This document shows, piece after piece, positions 7,881 to 16,930 of a stretch of DNA of 64,000 bases (position 1 is its first letter; the number at the start of each line of letters is the position of its first letter). Position numbers and translations under genes: made by a program. Origin of the DNA: Fructobacillus americanaquae (GTDB lineage: Bacteria > Bacillota > Bacilli > Lactobacillales > Lactobacillaceae); assembly GCF_024029775.1 (NCBI RefSeq), contig NZ_CP097122.1:986001-1050000 (forward strand), in the 5' to 3' direction. Under the pieces are notes generated by a model. The model searched no databases and was not told where the DNA came from. It saw only the letters and a program-made list of their open reading frames with translations.

Positions 7881-9725
7881 ATGTTTAGAAACGTGAAGCG
7901 GTTTGTAATTGGCAAACCGCTGAAAACATTAGAAGCGTCCGACCAGGCTTTATCAAAGTCCAAGGCCTTGGCCCTTTTATCATCTGATGCCCTTTCATCC
8001 GTTGCCTATGGGACGGAATCGATTACGGCTGTCTTACTGGCGGGTGGAGCAGTGGCTCTTTGGTTACAATTACCGATTGCACTCTTAATTTTGCTACTCT
8101 TAGCAGCCATCGTTTTGTCTTACCGACAAATTATTCATGCTTATCCAAACGGAGGTGGCGCGTATACGGTTGCCAGTAAGAATTGGGGGCCCAAGGTTGG
8201 TCTAGTGGCCGGGGGCTCATTGTTAGTTGACTATATGTTAACGGTTGCGGTATCTGCATCGGCAGCGGCTGATGCGATGACGGCTGCGATTCCAGGCCTG
8301 TTGCCTTTTGCCGTTCCACTTTCATTGGTGATTATCCTGATTTTAACGGCTTTAAACCTGCGTGGTTTGCGTGAATCGGCTAATTTTTTGCTGCTGCCGG
8401 TTTACTTCTTTATCGTGATTATGGCCGTGACAGTAGCTTATGGCCTCTTTCAGGCCGCAACCGGAGCGATTGCCTACCATGCTGCCGCAAAAATCGGTAC
8501 GGATTTTTCGGCTTTATCGCTCATCTTCTTTTTACGTGCCTTTTCATCTGGTTCCTCTTCGTTAACAGGGGTGGAAGCCATCTCGAATGCAGTGCCAAAC
8601 TTTAAGGCCCCCAAGGAAAAGCATGCCGCTACCACCTTGACGATGATGGCTTTAATTTTGGCCAGTTTCTTTTTGGGTATTACTTTTTTGTCTTACTGGT
8701 ATGGTATTGTGCCAAACAGTCACTCGACGGTTTTGTCGCAAATTGCTGCCATTACCTATGGGGGGCATGGTCTGGGCTTTTATCTGGTCCAATTAGCAAC
8801 AACGCTGATTTTAGCGGTGGCCGCTAATACGGGCTTTTCGGCCTTTCCTGTTCTGGCCGTGAACTTGGCCAAGGATAAGTATCTCCCGCATCTCTTTATG
8901 GATCAGGGTGATCGATTGGGCTATTCCAATGGTATTTTGTCACTATCGTTTGGCGCCATGATTTTGACCGTGATTTTCCATGGATCGACGGACGCCTTGA
9001 TTCCACTATATGCAGTTGGCGTTTTTGTTCCGTTTACGCTGTCTCAGTCGGGCATGATTATCCATTGGTGGCGGTTGAAACCCAAGTTCTGGTGGGGGAA
9101 GGCGGCCATTAATTTCCTTGGCGCCTTTATGTCGGCTGCCTTGGTCCTTGTCTTGTTTGCTACCCGACTAACACATGTTTGGCCGTACTTGATTATCATG
9201 CCAGCGGTCTTGACCGTGTTCTTCAAAATTAAGAAGCACTACGATGCCGTTTCAAAACAATTGCGCTTGCAATACCTGGATCAAAACGAGCAAAAGCACC
9301 CAGAATATTCCGGCTCGACAGCGATCGTCCTGGTCTCGAACTTAACCCAGGTAACGGCTGAGGCCATCGACTACGCGCAATCCATCGCGACTAAGGTGGT
9401 GGCCATGCACGTTTCCTTTGATATTAATCCGGCTAAGGAAGAAAAGATTGCCAAGCAGTTTACAGCTAATTTTCCAGATGTCCGTTACGTCGACGTGCAC
9501 TCTTCTTACCGATCGATTGTTAAACCAGTGGTTGGTTTTGTGACCAAGGTTTCCCATCAATCTGAAAAGATTAACCATTCCGTAACGGTCATTATTCCCC
9601 AGTTCGTGCCGAAGAAGCCTTGGCAAAATATTTTGCATAACCAGTCCTCGTTGCGACTGCGAGCAGCCTTATCGGCAATGGATAATATCTCTATTTCGAC
9701 CTATTATTACCATCTTTCGGAATAA
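7881..9725 (+). CDS. kimA: KimA-type high-affinity potassium importer (APC superfamily)
   Basis: This is a proton-coupled K+ symporter of the KimA (formerly YdaO) family. Over its whole length the 614-residue protein follows the KimA pattern I recall. It opens FRNVKRFVIGKPL, SSDALSSVAYGTE and LSYRQIIHAYPNGGGAY. Then come GGSLLVDY, AFSSGSSSLTGVEAISNAVPNF, AANTGFSAFP and LIPLYAVGVFVPFTLSQ. It has about 12 membrane segments, followed by a cytosolic C-terminal domain of about 150 residues ending in HSSYRS and HNQSSLRLR blocks. In this family the C-terminal domain binds c-di-AMP, which closes the transporter. Start ATG 7881 is supported by GGAGA 7 nt upstream; an in-frame TTG at 7818 lacks one. 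I see no ydaO-type c-di-AMP riboswitch in the 120-nt leader. Confidence 0.92.
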   Translation: MFRNVKRFVIGKPLKTLEASDQALSKSKALALLSSDALSSVAYGTESITAVLLAGGAVALWLQLPIALLILLLLAAIVLSYRQIIHAYPNGGGAYTVASKNWGPKVGLVAGGSLLVDYMLTVAVSASAAADAMTAAIPGLLPFAVPLSLVIILILTALNLRGLRESANFLLLPVYFFIVIMAVTVAYGLFQAATGAIAYHAAAKIGTDFSALSLIFFLRAFSSGSSSLTGVEAISNAVPNFKAPKEKHAATTLTMMALILASFFLGITFLSYWYGIVPNSHSTVLSQIAAITYGGHGLGFYLVQLATTLILAVAANTGFSAFPVLAVNLAKDKYLPHLFMDQGDRLGYSNGILSLSFGAMILTVIFHGSTDALIPLYAVGVFVPFTLSQSGMIIHWWRLKPKFWWGKAAINFLGAFMSAALVLVLFATRLTHVWPYLIIMPAVLTVFFKIKKHYDAVSKQLRLQYLDQNEQKHPEYSGSTAIVLVSNLTQVTAEAIDYAQSIATKVVAMHVSFDINPAKEEKIAKQFTANFPDVRYVDVHSSYRSIVKPVVGFVTKVSHQSEKINHSVTVIIPQFVPKKPWQNILHNQSSLRLRAALSAMDNISISTYYYHLSE

Positions 9726-9759
9726 CAATCAGTCAGCCAATCATCTTTAGGATTGGTTC

Positions 9760-9794
9760 AAAAAAAGCCTCCAAATTGTTTTGGAGGCTTTTTT
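9760..9794. terminator. Bidirectional terminator between kimA and gatD
   Basis: AAAAAAGCCTCCAAA and TTTGGAGGCTTTTTT pair around a 4-nt loop, giving a strong hairpin with T-runs for both converging transcripts. Confidence 0.95.
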
Positions 9795-9805
9795 GTTACC
9801 TATTT

Positions 9806-10537
9806 TTAGAAAGTTTCGGCAGGAACTTGATCCAACTTGGCTTGCCAATCAACGTCTGGATATTTGCGAGATAGGGCAGTCGCTAAGACGCGTTTGGCTA
9901 AGTTACCATTGCGGGTGAAGATTGGGCCGTGGAAGTAAGAACCATAAACGTTATGATAAATCACGCCTTCGGTCTGATCCATGCCGTTATTGCCTTGGCC
10001 AGTTGTGACCGTGCCTAAGGCTTTTTCACCTTGGCCCAAGAATGTTCGACCTTGATGGTTTTCAAAGCCGTGGTATTCTTCGCCAGTTTCGTTATTTTTG
10101 ATGACAATGTCACCAGTTAACCGTTTACCCTTCAGGGTTTTAACCTGGTTGTCCGTCATATTGGTAGTGTAGTGATCCATGACCCCGATACCATCAACTT
10201 TGGTGCCATCAGCCATTTCCATATAATGACCGAGGAGTTGGAAACCACCGCAGACAGCTAGAAGTGGACCATCGTTTTCGATGTATTCCTTTAGTCCGTC
10301 GGCCTTCAATTTCAAATCATTGGCTACGACAGTTTCTTCGTAGTCTTGGCCACCGCCAAAGAGGACAAAGTCGTAAGCTTTTGGATCGAAGTCATCATCG
10401 AGGGAAACCAGCTGGTCATCAACATCGACGCCAATTTGCTTAGCATAGTAACGCAGGGCAATAATGTTGCCGTAGTCACCATAAGTGTTCATTAAATCAC
10501 CATAGAGGTGGGCTAGTTTGAGTGTATAGTCAGCCAT
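9806..10537 (-). CDS. gatD: Lipid II isoglutaminyl synthase, glutaminase subunit GatD
   Basis: GatD is the glutamine amidotransferase half of the MurT-GatD complex, which amidates the alpha-carboxyl of D-glutamate in lipid II. The 243-residue protein is a CobB/CobQ-like class I amidotransferase. Visible are LFGGGQDYEE, the nucleophile C96 in AVCGGFQLLG, and H203 in GSYFHGPIF as the likely catalytic His. The N-terminal LAHLYGDLMNTYGDYGN is typical of the subfamily. Its start overlaps the murT stop by a base, so the two are one minus-strand operon with murT first. Confidence 0.95.
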   Translation of the reverse strand: MADYTLKLAHLYGDLMNTYGDYGNIIALRYYAKQIGVDVDDQLVSLDDDFDPKAYDFVLFGGGQDYEETVVANDLKLKADGLKEYIENDGPLLAVCGGFQLLGHYMEMADGTKVDGIGVMDHYTTNMTDNQVKTLKGKRLTGDIVIKNNETGEEYHGFENHQGRTFLGQGEKALGTVTTGQGNNGMDQTEGVIYHNVYGSYFHGPIFTRNGNLAKRVLATALSRKYPDVDWQAKLDQVPAETF

Positions 10538-11895
10538 TAATATTCCTCCTGAATGTAACCATGGTTTTTTAAGACGGCCCGAATTTGGAGCATGGCCGTG
10601 TAGGTCGCGGCCAAATAAACTTTTTTAGTTGGCGCTTGGTCGATTGCGGTTAGGATTTCTTCCGTCTTTTGGTAGGTGCCATCGAGGTCAAAACCGGCCA
10701 TCTTCAAGCGAACAGTGACGTCTTGATAACGTTCACCGCCGGTTGATAGAGCGGCTAATTTTGAATCATGGAGACGTTCAAATTCAGCGTCCCAAATCCA
10801 AGAAGTATCGATTCCGTCAGCATAATTCGCATTGAGGAGTGTAATCAAGGTGAAAGGATCTTTTTCCGTCTCCATCATATCGATCACGGAGTTTGTACCG
10901 ACGGGATTTTTGATGAGCAGAATTGTGACATCTTTGCCAGCGACATCAAGTGATTCTTGGCGGCCAAAGACCTGCTTATCTTCTTCAAAAGCTTTCTTGA
11001 TATCAGTAGGACTGACATCAAAGGTTCGACCAACAGCGTAGGCAGCCAGCGCATTATAGATGTTATAGAGGCCGCCAATGGCAATTTTGTAAGGTGTGCC
11101 ATCGAGGTCAAAAGCAGAAGACTTTGGCGTTAGCTCATTTAATGATGTCACAGCATAATCGAGCTTAGGTCGCTTGAAACTGTCGGTTGTTGAAAAATAA
11201 CGGCCGAGGTTTGCGTAAGTAATGAAGTTATAATGAAGAACGGAGTTGTCCGTTGGGGAGAGAATACCATCTGTGTTTGTTGGCGCCGTTAAGTCTTTAA
11301 AATCAGTTTCTTTCACATTGTCAAAGCCATAGTAAATCCGCTGATTTGAGTAAGAACCACGAGCGAAGATGGGCGAATCAGCATTGGTAATCACCGTTGC
11401 ATTTGGAGCTTGGTTAATACCGGCGATGATCTTATCGTAAGTGGAATAAATTTCACCATAGCGGTCAAGTTGGTCGCGGAAAAGATTAGTTAAAACAAAG
11501 TATTTTGGTTCAATGGCCTTTGCCAGTGACAAGACGTTGGCCTCATCAACTTCCAAAACGGCAACAGGCTTTTTTCCATTCGGTGATGGCTTAACTTTTG
11601 TAGTTAGAAGCGTACCAACGATTCCCTGGACCATGTTGGATCCGGATGGGTTAGTCACCACTGTGTAACCGCCGGCCCGTAAAACCCGAGTAATTAAAGC
11701 GGTTGTCAATGTTTTTCCGTTTGTTCCCGTGACAATGACCAGGTCGAATTCTTTTTCAATGGTCTGTAAAACTTCTGGATCAATCTTAACGGCTAGCTTG
11801 CCGGGCAAAGAAGTGCCACCGCGCTTTAAGATGTTGCGGAGCAAAAAATGACTACTTTTGGCCGTAAATTTGGCTAACTGACTTTTTACTGACAT
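10537..11895 (-). CDS. murT: Lipid II isoglutaminyl synthase, Mur-ligase subunit MurT, without zinc-ribbon cysteines
   Basis: MurT activates the D-glutamate carboxyl of lipid II with ATP and uses ammonia from GatD. The 452-residue protein has the P-loop G57-TNGKT-62, the Mur ligase central domain with NLFRDQLDRYGE, and a C-terminal DUF1727 domain (YLAATYTAM). Characterised MurT proteins carry an inserted zinc ribbon with two C-x2-C pairs. Here the matching positions are S213-P-T-D216 and S235-T-T-D238, flanking the conserved HYNFITYANLG, and the whole protein contains no cysteine. The fold around the ribbon is otherwise retained. It is the first gene of a two-gene operon with gatD; AGGGGGAC precedes the ATG. 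Confidence 0.95.
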   Translation of the reverse strand: MSVKSQLAKFTAKSSHFLLRNILKRGGTSLPGKLAVKIDPEVLQTIEKEFDLVIVTGTNGKTLTTALITRVLRAGGYTVVTNPSGSNMVQGIVGTLLTTKVKPSPNGKKPVAVLEVDEANVLSLAKAIEPKYFVLTNLFRDQLDRYGEIYSTYDKIIAGINQAPNATVITNADSPIFARGSYSNQRIYYGFDNVKETDFKDLTAPTNTDGILSPTDNSVLHYNFITYANLGRYFSTTDSFKRPKLDYAVTSLNELTPKSSAFDLDGTPYKIAIGGLYNIYNALAAYAVGRTFDVSPTDIKKAFEEDKQVFGRQESLDVAGKDVTILLIKNPVGTNSVIDMMETEKDPFTLITLLNANYADGIDTSWIWDAEFERLHDSKLAALSTGGERYQDVTVRLKMAGFDLDGTYQKTEEILTAIDQAPTKKVYLAATYTAMLQIRAVLKNHGYIQEEY

Positions 11896-12035
11896 AAAAA
11901 AGTCCCCCTTTTTCTAAATTCTTATTTTACCATGCGTCTTGCGAATTTTCCCTAAAATGGTCTAGGCAGTCGAGTTATGGTTAAAAAATTGCTATAATGG
12001 ATTAATAGAATAGATAAAACGAGTGAGGCGAAAAC

Positions 12036-12626
12036 GTGGCACAACTGTACTTTGAATATGGGGCGATGGGCTCTGGCAAATCGATTGAAATTTTGAAAGT
12101 TGCTCATAATTATGAATCGCAGGATAAAGAGGTTTTGTTGCTAACCCCCTTAGTAGATGACCGCGATGGGATTGGTGTGATTGCCTCACGAATTGGTTTG
12201 AAACGGCCAGCAACGGTTGTCGACGAGAATGAAAACCTTTATGAAATGATTCAGGACCGTCAAAACGCAAAGTTGGCAGCTGTCTTAGTTGATGAAGCTC
12301 AATTTTTAACGGCCAACCAGGTTGATCAATTAGCCTATGTGGTGGATGATTTGGGTTTGCCCGTGATGGCCTTTGGCCTGAAGCAAGATGCCTTTAACCA
12401 CCTGTTTGAAGGTTCACGCCGTTTATTGGAAATTGCCGACAAGCTCGAAGAAATGAAGACAATTTGCTCGTTTTGCGGTAAAAAGGCAACGACTCAGCTA
12501 CGAATTGCCAATGGCCAACCGCAGTATTCTGGTAACCAGGTGCAAATCGGGGGGGATGAATCCTACTTGCCAACCTGCCGCAAGCATTGGTACCATCCAG
12601 TTTTAGAAATGATTCCAAAGAATTAA
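12036..12626 (+). CDS. tdk: Thymidine kinase
   Basis: Tdk phosphorylates thymidine in the salvage pathway. The 196-residue protein has the P-loop GAMGSGKS (residues 10-17), the Walker B-like VLVDEAQFL, and a lasso zinc site with C-x2-C (CSFCGKK) and C-x2-H (TCRKHW). Near the C-terminus, QPQYSGNQVQIGGDESY is the substrate loop. Length fits type II thymidine kinases. The GTG start is chosen because GAGTGAGGCG lies 6-12 nt before it; TATAAT at about 11993 is a plausible -10. prfA follows after 9 nt, a pairing common in Bacilli. Confidence 0.96.
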   Translation: MAQLYFEYGAMGSGKSIEILKVAHNYESQDKEVLLLTPLVDDRDGIGVIASRIGLKRPATVVDENENLYEMIQDRQNAKLAAVLVDEAQFLTANQVDQLAYVVDDLGLPVMAFGLKQDAFNHLFEGSRRLLEIADKLEEMKTICSFCGKKATTQLRIANGQPQYSGNQVQIGGDESYLPTCRKHWYHPVLEMIPKN

Positions 12627-12635
12627 GGAGACACC

Positions 12636-13715
12636 ATGGATCCGATATTTTCACAATTACAAGCGGTTGTAGACCGTTACGATGAGTTGAATCAAATGCT
12701 AGCCGATCCCGAAGTCATGAGCGATTCCAAGAATTACATGGCGCTTTCAAAAGAAGCGGGTGGTATTCGTGAAACGGTTGAAACCTTCAAGCGTTATCAA
12801 CAGGTTGTCAACGATTTGTTAGAGGCGGAAGAGCTCTTAGGAGATGCCGAAATGGGTGAGCTGGCCAAGGAAGACCTGGCGGCACTGAAGCCTGTGAAAG
12901 CTGAATTAGAGGAAAAATTGAAGGTTTTGATGCTGCCCACTGATCCAAACGATGATAAAAACATCATTATGGAAATTCGTGGTGCTGCAGGTGGGGACGA
13001 GTCATCCTTGTTTGCGGCTGATTTGTTAGGCATGTATCGACGTTACGCCGAGAACCAGGGTTGGTCATTGCAGATTGTTGATGAAACGATGACTGAAGTT
13101 GGTGGCTATAAAGAAGTGGTTGCCATGATTGTTGGTAACAACGTTTATTCAAAATTGAAATTCGAGTCGGGTGCCCACCGGGTGCAACGAGTGCCATCAA
13201 CGGAAACACAAGGCCGTATTCACACCTCAACCGCAACGGTCGGGGTAATGCCGGAGTTCGAAGAAGTCGATGCAGACGGCTTAATTGATCCAAAGGATGT
13301 TCGTGAGGATGTTTACCGGTCATCTGGTGCCGGCGGTCAGCACGTTAACAAAACGTCTTCGGCTATTCGCTTGACTCACGAGCCAACGGGGATTACGGTT
13401 GCCATGCAAGACGAACGGTCCCAGCAACAAAACCGTGCACGGGCTTGGAAGATTTTGAATGCCCGTGTTTACGACCACTTTGCCCAGGAAAACGAGGCGG
13501 AGTATGCTGAGCAGCGGAAAACCGCTGTTGGCTCAGGTGCACGATCCGAACGAATTCGAACTTATAACTACCCACAAAATCGGGTGACAGACCACCGTAT
13601 CGGTTTGACTTTGAATAAGTTGGACCGGGTTATTGCCGGTGACTTAAATGAAATCATTGATGCGTTGGTCTTAGCCGAACAAACAGCCAAGCTGGCGGAG
13701 TTAAATCAGCAATAA
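12636..13715 (+). CDS. prfA: Peptide chain release factor 1
   Basis: RF1 recognises UAA and UAG stop codons and triggers peptide release. The 359-residue protein has the family layout: an N-terminal helical domain, the anticodon-like PxT region ([14 protein letters not shown]), and the catalytic GGQ loop in [22 protein letters not shown] precedes the ATG. The stop overlaps the start of prmC, whose product methylates the glutamine of the GGQ motif, so modifier and substrate are made together. Confidence 0.98.
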   Translation: MDPIFSQLQAVVDRYDELNQMLADPEVMSDSKNYMALSKEAGGIRETVETFKRYQQVVNDLLEAEELLGDAEMGELAKEDLAALKPVKAELEEKLKVLMLPTDPNDDKNIIMEIRGAAGGDESSLFAADLLGMYRRYAENQGWSLQIVDETMTEVGGYKEVVAMIVGNNVYSKLKFESGAHRVQRVPSTETQGRIHTSTATVGVMPEFEEVDADGLIDPKDVREDVYRSSGAGGQHVNKTSSAIRLTHEPTGITVAMQDERSQQQNRARAWKILNARVYDHFAQENEAEYAEQRKTAVGSGARSERIRTYNYPQNRVTDHRIGLTLNKLDRVIAGDLNEIIDALVLAEQTAKLAELNQQ

Positions 13716-14650
13716 TGACACACAAAAAAACCGACTGGCAACAGTCACATCGTTCCAAACAGGCAGGTTCAGAAAAACCGGTTCCGATTTCACTGTTAGA
13801 AGCGCGCAAGTGGGCACTCAAGGAATTGACGGCTGCTGGCTTGGATGCAGACGAGGCGAGTGATAACATTGATTTTCTTTTAACGGGTGCTTTGAAAGTG
13901 AACTATGGGATGCTGCGGGCCAACCTAACTCGACAAATGCACCCTTGGCTAGCCAAACGTTGGCCAACATGGATTGCCCAGTTACTAAAGGGTGTGCCTG
14001 CCCAGTACGTTCTCGGCCAGGCACCCTTTTATGGTCGTGAGTTCGTAGTTGATGACCGGGTCTTGATTCCCCGTCCAGAAACGGAGCTACTGGTCGACTG
14101 GGTTTTGACTGATTTGAAAGCTAAGGGTGAACAAGCGCCAACAATTCTAGACGTTGGAACCGGTTCTGGTGCGATTATTTTGACTTTGGCCCAGGAATTA
14201 CCCGCTGCCCGTGGCATTGGCCTGGATATTTCGTTGGATGCCTTGGCGGTGGCCAAGAAAAACCGTCATCAATTTGAATTGGCGAATCGTGTTGGCTTGA
14301 TGCATTCCGACATTTTCACAGCAGTGGCCAACCAACGTTTTGACATTATCGTTTCCAACCCGCCCTATATACGGCCGGATGGACAGGAAGAGATGGATAA
14401 CTCAGTGGTGACCTTTGAACCTGATTTGGCCTTGTATGCTCCAAATGGTGGTAAAGCACTCTATGAACGAATGGCTCATGGTTTGGAAAAACAGCTCACG
14501 CCAGGTGGGGTGGCCTACTTTGAAATTGGCTATGACCAGGGCAAAGCCTTAACAAAGCTTTTCCAAGACCAATTACCAACAGCAACAGTGACATTGAAAC
14601 AGGATTTAGCCGGTCTTGACCGACTAATCCGGGTACAGTTAAAAAAATGA
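13715..14650 (+). CDS. prmC: Release factor glutamine methyltransferase PrmC
   Basis: PrmC (HemK) methylates the GGQ glutamine of RF1 and RF2 with S-adenosylmethionine. The 311-residue protein has the N-terminal helical substrate domain, the SAM motif ILDVGTGSGAIILTLA and the catalytic NPPY motif (VSNPPYIRPDG). Preceding RPETELLVDW is characteristic of the family. About 20 polar residues extend the N-terminus beyond the usual start. It overlaps prfA by one base and sua5 by 4 bases (ATGA), indicating translational coupling. Confidence 0.97.
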   Translation: MTHKKTDWQQSHRSKQAGSEKPVPISLLEARKWALKELTAAGLDADEASDNIDFLLTGALKVNYGMLRANLTRQMHPWLAKRWPTWIAQLLKGVPAQYVLGQAPFYGREFVVDDRVLIPRPETELLVDWVLTDLKAKGEQAPTILDVGTGSGAIILTLAQELPAARGIGLDISLDALAVAKKNRHQFELANRVGLMHSDIFTAVANQRFDIIVSNPPYIRPDGQEEMDNSVVTFEPDLALYAPNGGKALYERMAHGLEKQLTPGGVAYFEIGYDQGKALTKLFQDQLPTATVTLKQDLAGLDRLIRVQLKK

Positions 14651-15657
14651 AAACGAAAGATTTACAGAATAATAGTACGGATATCGAAGAAGCAGCGGCA
14701 TTGATTCAAGCTGGTGAGGTAGTTGCTTTTCCAACTGAAACGGTTTACGGTCTGGGTGCAGATGCAACCAATGACGAAGCCGTACAAGCAGTCTTTACGG
14801 CAAAGGGCCGACCTGCGGATAATCCGTTAATCATGACGGTTGGGGATGCGAGTCAGTTGTCTGCTTACGTCGAGGTCTCTCATCAAGCGCGACAGTTGAT
14901 GAACACTTTTTGGCCGGGCTCATTGACCATTATTTTACCGATTAAGGAAAATGCTGTTTCCATGTTGGTGACGGGTGGTTTGCAAACGGCCGCTGTGCGC
15001 ATGCCTGACAACCAAGCAACGCGCGCAATGATTCGCAAGGCTGGGACGCCAATTGTTGGGCCATCTGCTAACCTTTCGGGTAAGCCATCACCGACAACGG
15101 CTGCTCACGTTCATCATGATCTGGATGGCAAGATTGCTGCTATTTTGGATGATGGTCCAACCCAAGTTGGCTTGGAATCAACGGTCATTGATTTGACAGC
15201 GGCCGAGCCCACCATTTTACGTACTGGAGCCGTTAGTCAAAAGATGTTGACAGTGGTCTTGGGGAAAAAAGTGATTGATGGGACTAGCCAAAAGTCTTTG
15301 GCGGCCAACGAAACCCCGAAGGCTCCGGGGATGAAGTACCGGCATTATGCACCAGATAAGCCCGTGATTGTCTTTGACCCATTGGACTTCAACGACCTTA
15401 AAGAAAGCTTGGAAGATGGTGATGCCGTCATGGCTTTCGAGGAGCTGCTGGCAGAGTTGCCAAAAACCGTGCCATCATGGTCTTTAGGGGCTGATTTGGC
15501 TGGTGCTAGTGAAAATCTCTTTGCTGGGTTACGCTACTTTGATGAAAAAGACGAAGTGAACAAAATCTATGCCCAAGCAATGCCAGACATTGATTTGGGT
15601 AAGGCATATAACAATCGCTTAGGCAAAGCCAGTGGTGGCCAGCGATTTACTCTGTAA
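14647..15657 (+). CDS. ywlC: L-threonylcarbamoyladenylate synthase (Sua5 type)
   Basis: This enzyme makes threonylcarbamoyl-AMP from threonine, bicarbonate and ATP, the first step in N6-threonylcarbamoyladenosine (t6A) formation on tRNAs reading ANN codons. The 336-residue protein has the YrdC domain (PTETVYGLGADA, KGRPADNPL, PSANLSGKPSPT). The linker PGMKYRHYAP then leads to the C-terminal Sua5 domain, so it is the long Sua5/YwlC form rather than short TsaC. tsaB and tsaD, which complete the pathway, lie 0.5 and 2.3 kb downstream; tsaE is not in this window. Confidence 0.95.
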   Translation: MKTKDLQNNSTDIEEAAALIQAGEVVAFPTETVYGLGADATNDEAVQAVFTAKGRPADNPLIMTVGDASQLSAYVEVSHQARQLMNTFWPGSLTIILPIKENAVSMLVTGGLQTAAVRMPDNQATRAMIRKAGTPIVGPSANLSGKPSPTTAAHVHHDLDGKIAAILDDGPTQVGLESTVIDLTAAEPTILRTGAVSQKMLTVVLGKKVIDGTSQKSLAANETPKAPGMKYRHYAPDKPVIVFDPLDFNDLKESLEDGDAVMAFEELLAELPKTVPSWSLGADLAGASENLFAGLRYFDEKDEVNKIYAQAMPDIDLGKAYNNRLGKASGGQRFTL

Positions 15658-15672
15658 TAAAAGAGATTTACC

Positions 15673-15701
15673 TTGCTATTTTGTAAGCGCTTTGATAAAC
15701 T
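15673..15701 (+). promoter_or_regulatory. ptsH promoter with an embedded cre-like site
   Basis: TTGCTA (15673-15678), a 17-nt spacer and TAAACT (15696-15701) form a sigma-A promoter. Within the spacer, TGTAAGCGCTTTGA (15682-15695) matches the catabolite response element consensus for CcpA except at the last positions. A CcpA complex bound here would cover the promoter. Confidence 0.6.
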
Positions 15702-15740
15702 AAAACTGAATAAAAGACTTTTCCAAAAAGGAGAATTATT

Positions 15741-16010
15741 ATGGCAGAGACACAAGAGTTTAACATCATTTCAGAGACAGGGATTCATGCCCGTCCAGCT
15801 ACTTTATTAGTACAGGCAGCTTCAAAGTTTGTTTCAGAAGTTACCTTGTCATACCAAGGCAAGGAAGTTAATTTGAAGTCAATCATGGGTGTGATGTCAC
15901 TCGGTGTTGGCCATGGTGCAGACGTGACAATCAAGGCTGATGGTGATGATGCAAAGGATGCCTTGGCAGCAGTGGCCAAGGTCATGAAGGATGAAGGTTT
16001 GGTTAAGTAA
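15741..16010 (+). CDS. ptsH: Phosphocarrier protein HPr
   Basis: HPr relays phosphate from enzyme I to sugar-specific EII proteins and, when phosphorylated on its regulatory serine, is the CcpA co-repressor. The 89-residue protein has the active histidine H16 in GIHARPAT and the HprK target S47 in [11 protein letters not shown], so both functions look intact. In most Firmicutes ptsI follows immediately. Here a terminator follows and the next gene is tsaB, so ptsI is not linked. AAAAAGGAG precedes the ATG. The gene is monocistronic, with a cre-like site in its promoter. Confidence 0.97.
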   Translation: MAETQEFNIISETGIHARPATLLVQAASKFVSEVTLSYQGKEVNLKSIMGVMSLGVGHGADVTIKADGDDAKDALAAVAKVMKDEGLVK

Positions 16011-16039
16011 CCAAGGCTGATTTTAGATTAATTTCGACG

Positions 16040-16067
16040 AAAGGTCGCATTTTGGCGGCTTTTTTTA
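16040..16067 (+). terminator. Terminator after ptsH
   Basis: The arms AAGGTCGC and GCGGCTT (one G-U pair) around a 6-nt loop are followed by a T-run at 16060-16066. Confidence 0.75.
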
Positions 16068-16144
16068 TTTGAATGAAGAATGATTTTTAGTAAAATGAAG
16101 AAAAGTATCGATGTTAATTGGCGTCGATGACAGGGAGGGCTTTC

Positions 16145-16930
16145 ATGAATATTTTGGTGATTGATACAAGTAACCAACCACTGCTCGTCGGCTTAGGAAA
16201 AGACGGCCAATTACTCGACACATTTCAAACAGACAAGCCAAAAAACCATTCAATTGATCTTTTGCCAGCGATTAAGTCGCTTCTGGCCGCTCAGGAATTA
16301 ACGATACAAGATATCGATCAAATTGCTGTTGCCAAGGGGCCAGGATCTTTTACGGGTTTGCGCATTGGCTTGACGGTTGGTAAGGTCTTAGCGGACACGC
16401 TGAAAAAGCCACTTCTAGCTATTTCATCTTTGCAAAGCTTGGCCAAGCAGGTCCAACTAAAGCAACAACCTGATGTACTAGCAGCCGAGAATTCCATGGT
16501 CGACAATTTTCATGCGGGGCAGATAGCCAGGGACACGGTTGTGTTGGTCCTCTTTGATGCCCGCAATCAAAATGTTTTTGCCGGTGCTTATTTGGGCGAT
16601 ACGGTCGTCTTGGCGGATGGCCATTATCCATTGGAGGAGGTCTTGGCCCTTGTTAGCCAGGTAGCCGAGCCGGTGGTTGTAGTTGGGGATGGGTTGCATT
16701 TCCAGGACACGATTGAAGAGGCCTTATCAAATCAGTCCCTCAAGATTTTGGATCATGACCAGTCATTACCAACGGGGACTGGCCTTTTGGCTCTTTCAGC
16801 CACAACGACACCCGTTGAAAATATTGATGACTTGACGCCATCATACTTAAGAAAAACCCAGGCGGAATTAAACTGGGAACAAAATCATCAAGATGACGGG
16901 CAGGGCAAACCCTATGTTTTTAAAGTTTAA
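16145..16930 (+). CDS. tsaB: tRNA t6A biosynthesis protein TsaB
   Basis: TsaB is the scaffold partner of TsaD in the t6A-forming complex. The 261-residue ASKHA-fold protein has ILVIDTSNQPLLVGL at the N-terminus and the diagnostic VAKGPGSFTGLRIGLT block (about residues 60-75). A DARNQNVFAGAY segment follows. I chose ATG 16145 because GGGAGGG lies 7-13 nt upstream; two in-frame starts at 16118 and 16127 would place that ribosome binding site inside the gene. It overlaps the downstream acetyltransferase gene by 17 nt. Confidence 0.93.
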   Translation: MNILVIDTSNQPLLVGLGKDGQLLDTFQTDKPKNHSIDLLPAIKSLLAAQELTIQDIDQIAVAKGPGSFTGLRIGLTVGKVLADTLKKPLLAISSLQSLAKQVQLKQQPDVLAAENSMVDNFHAGQIARDTVVLVLFDARNQNVFAGAYLGDTVVLADGHYPLEEVLALVSQVAEPVVVVGDGLHFQDTIEEALSNQSLKILDHDQSLPTGTGLLALSATTTPVENIDDLTPSYLRKTQAELNWEQNHQDDGQGKPYVFKV

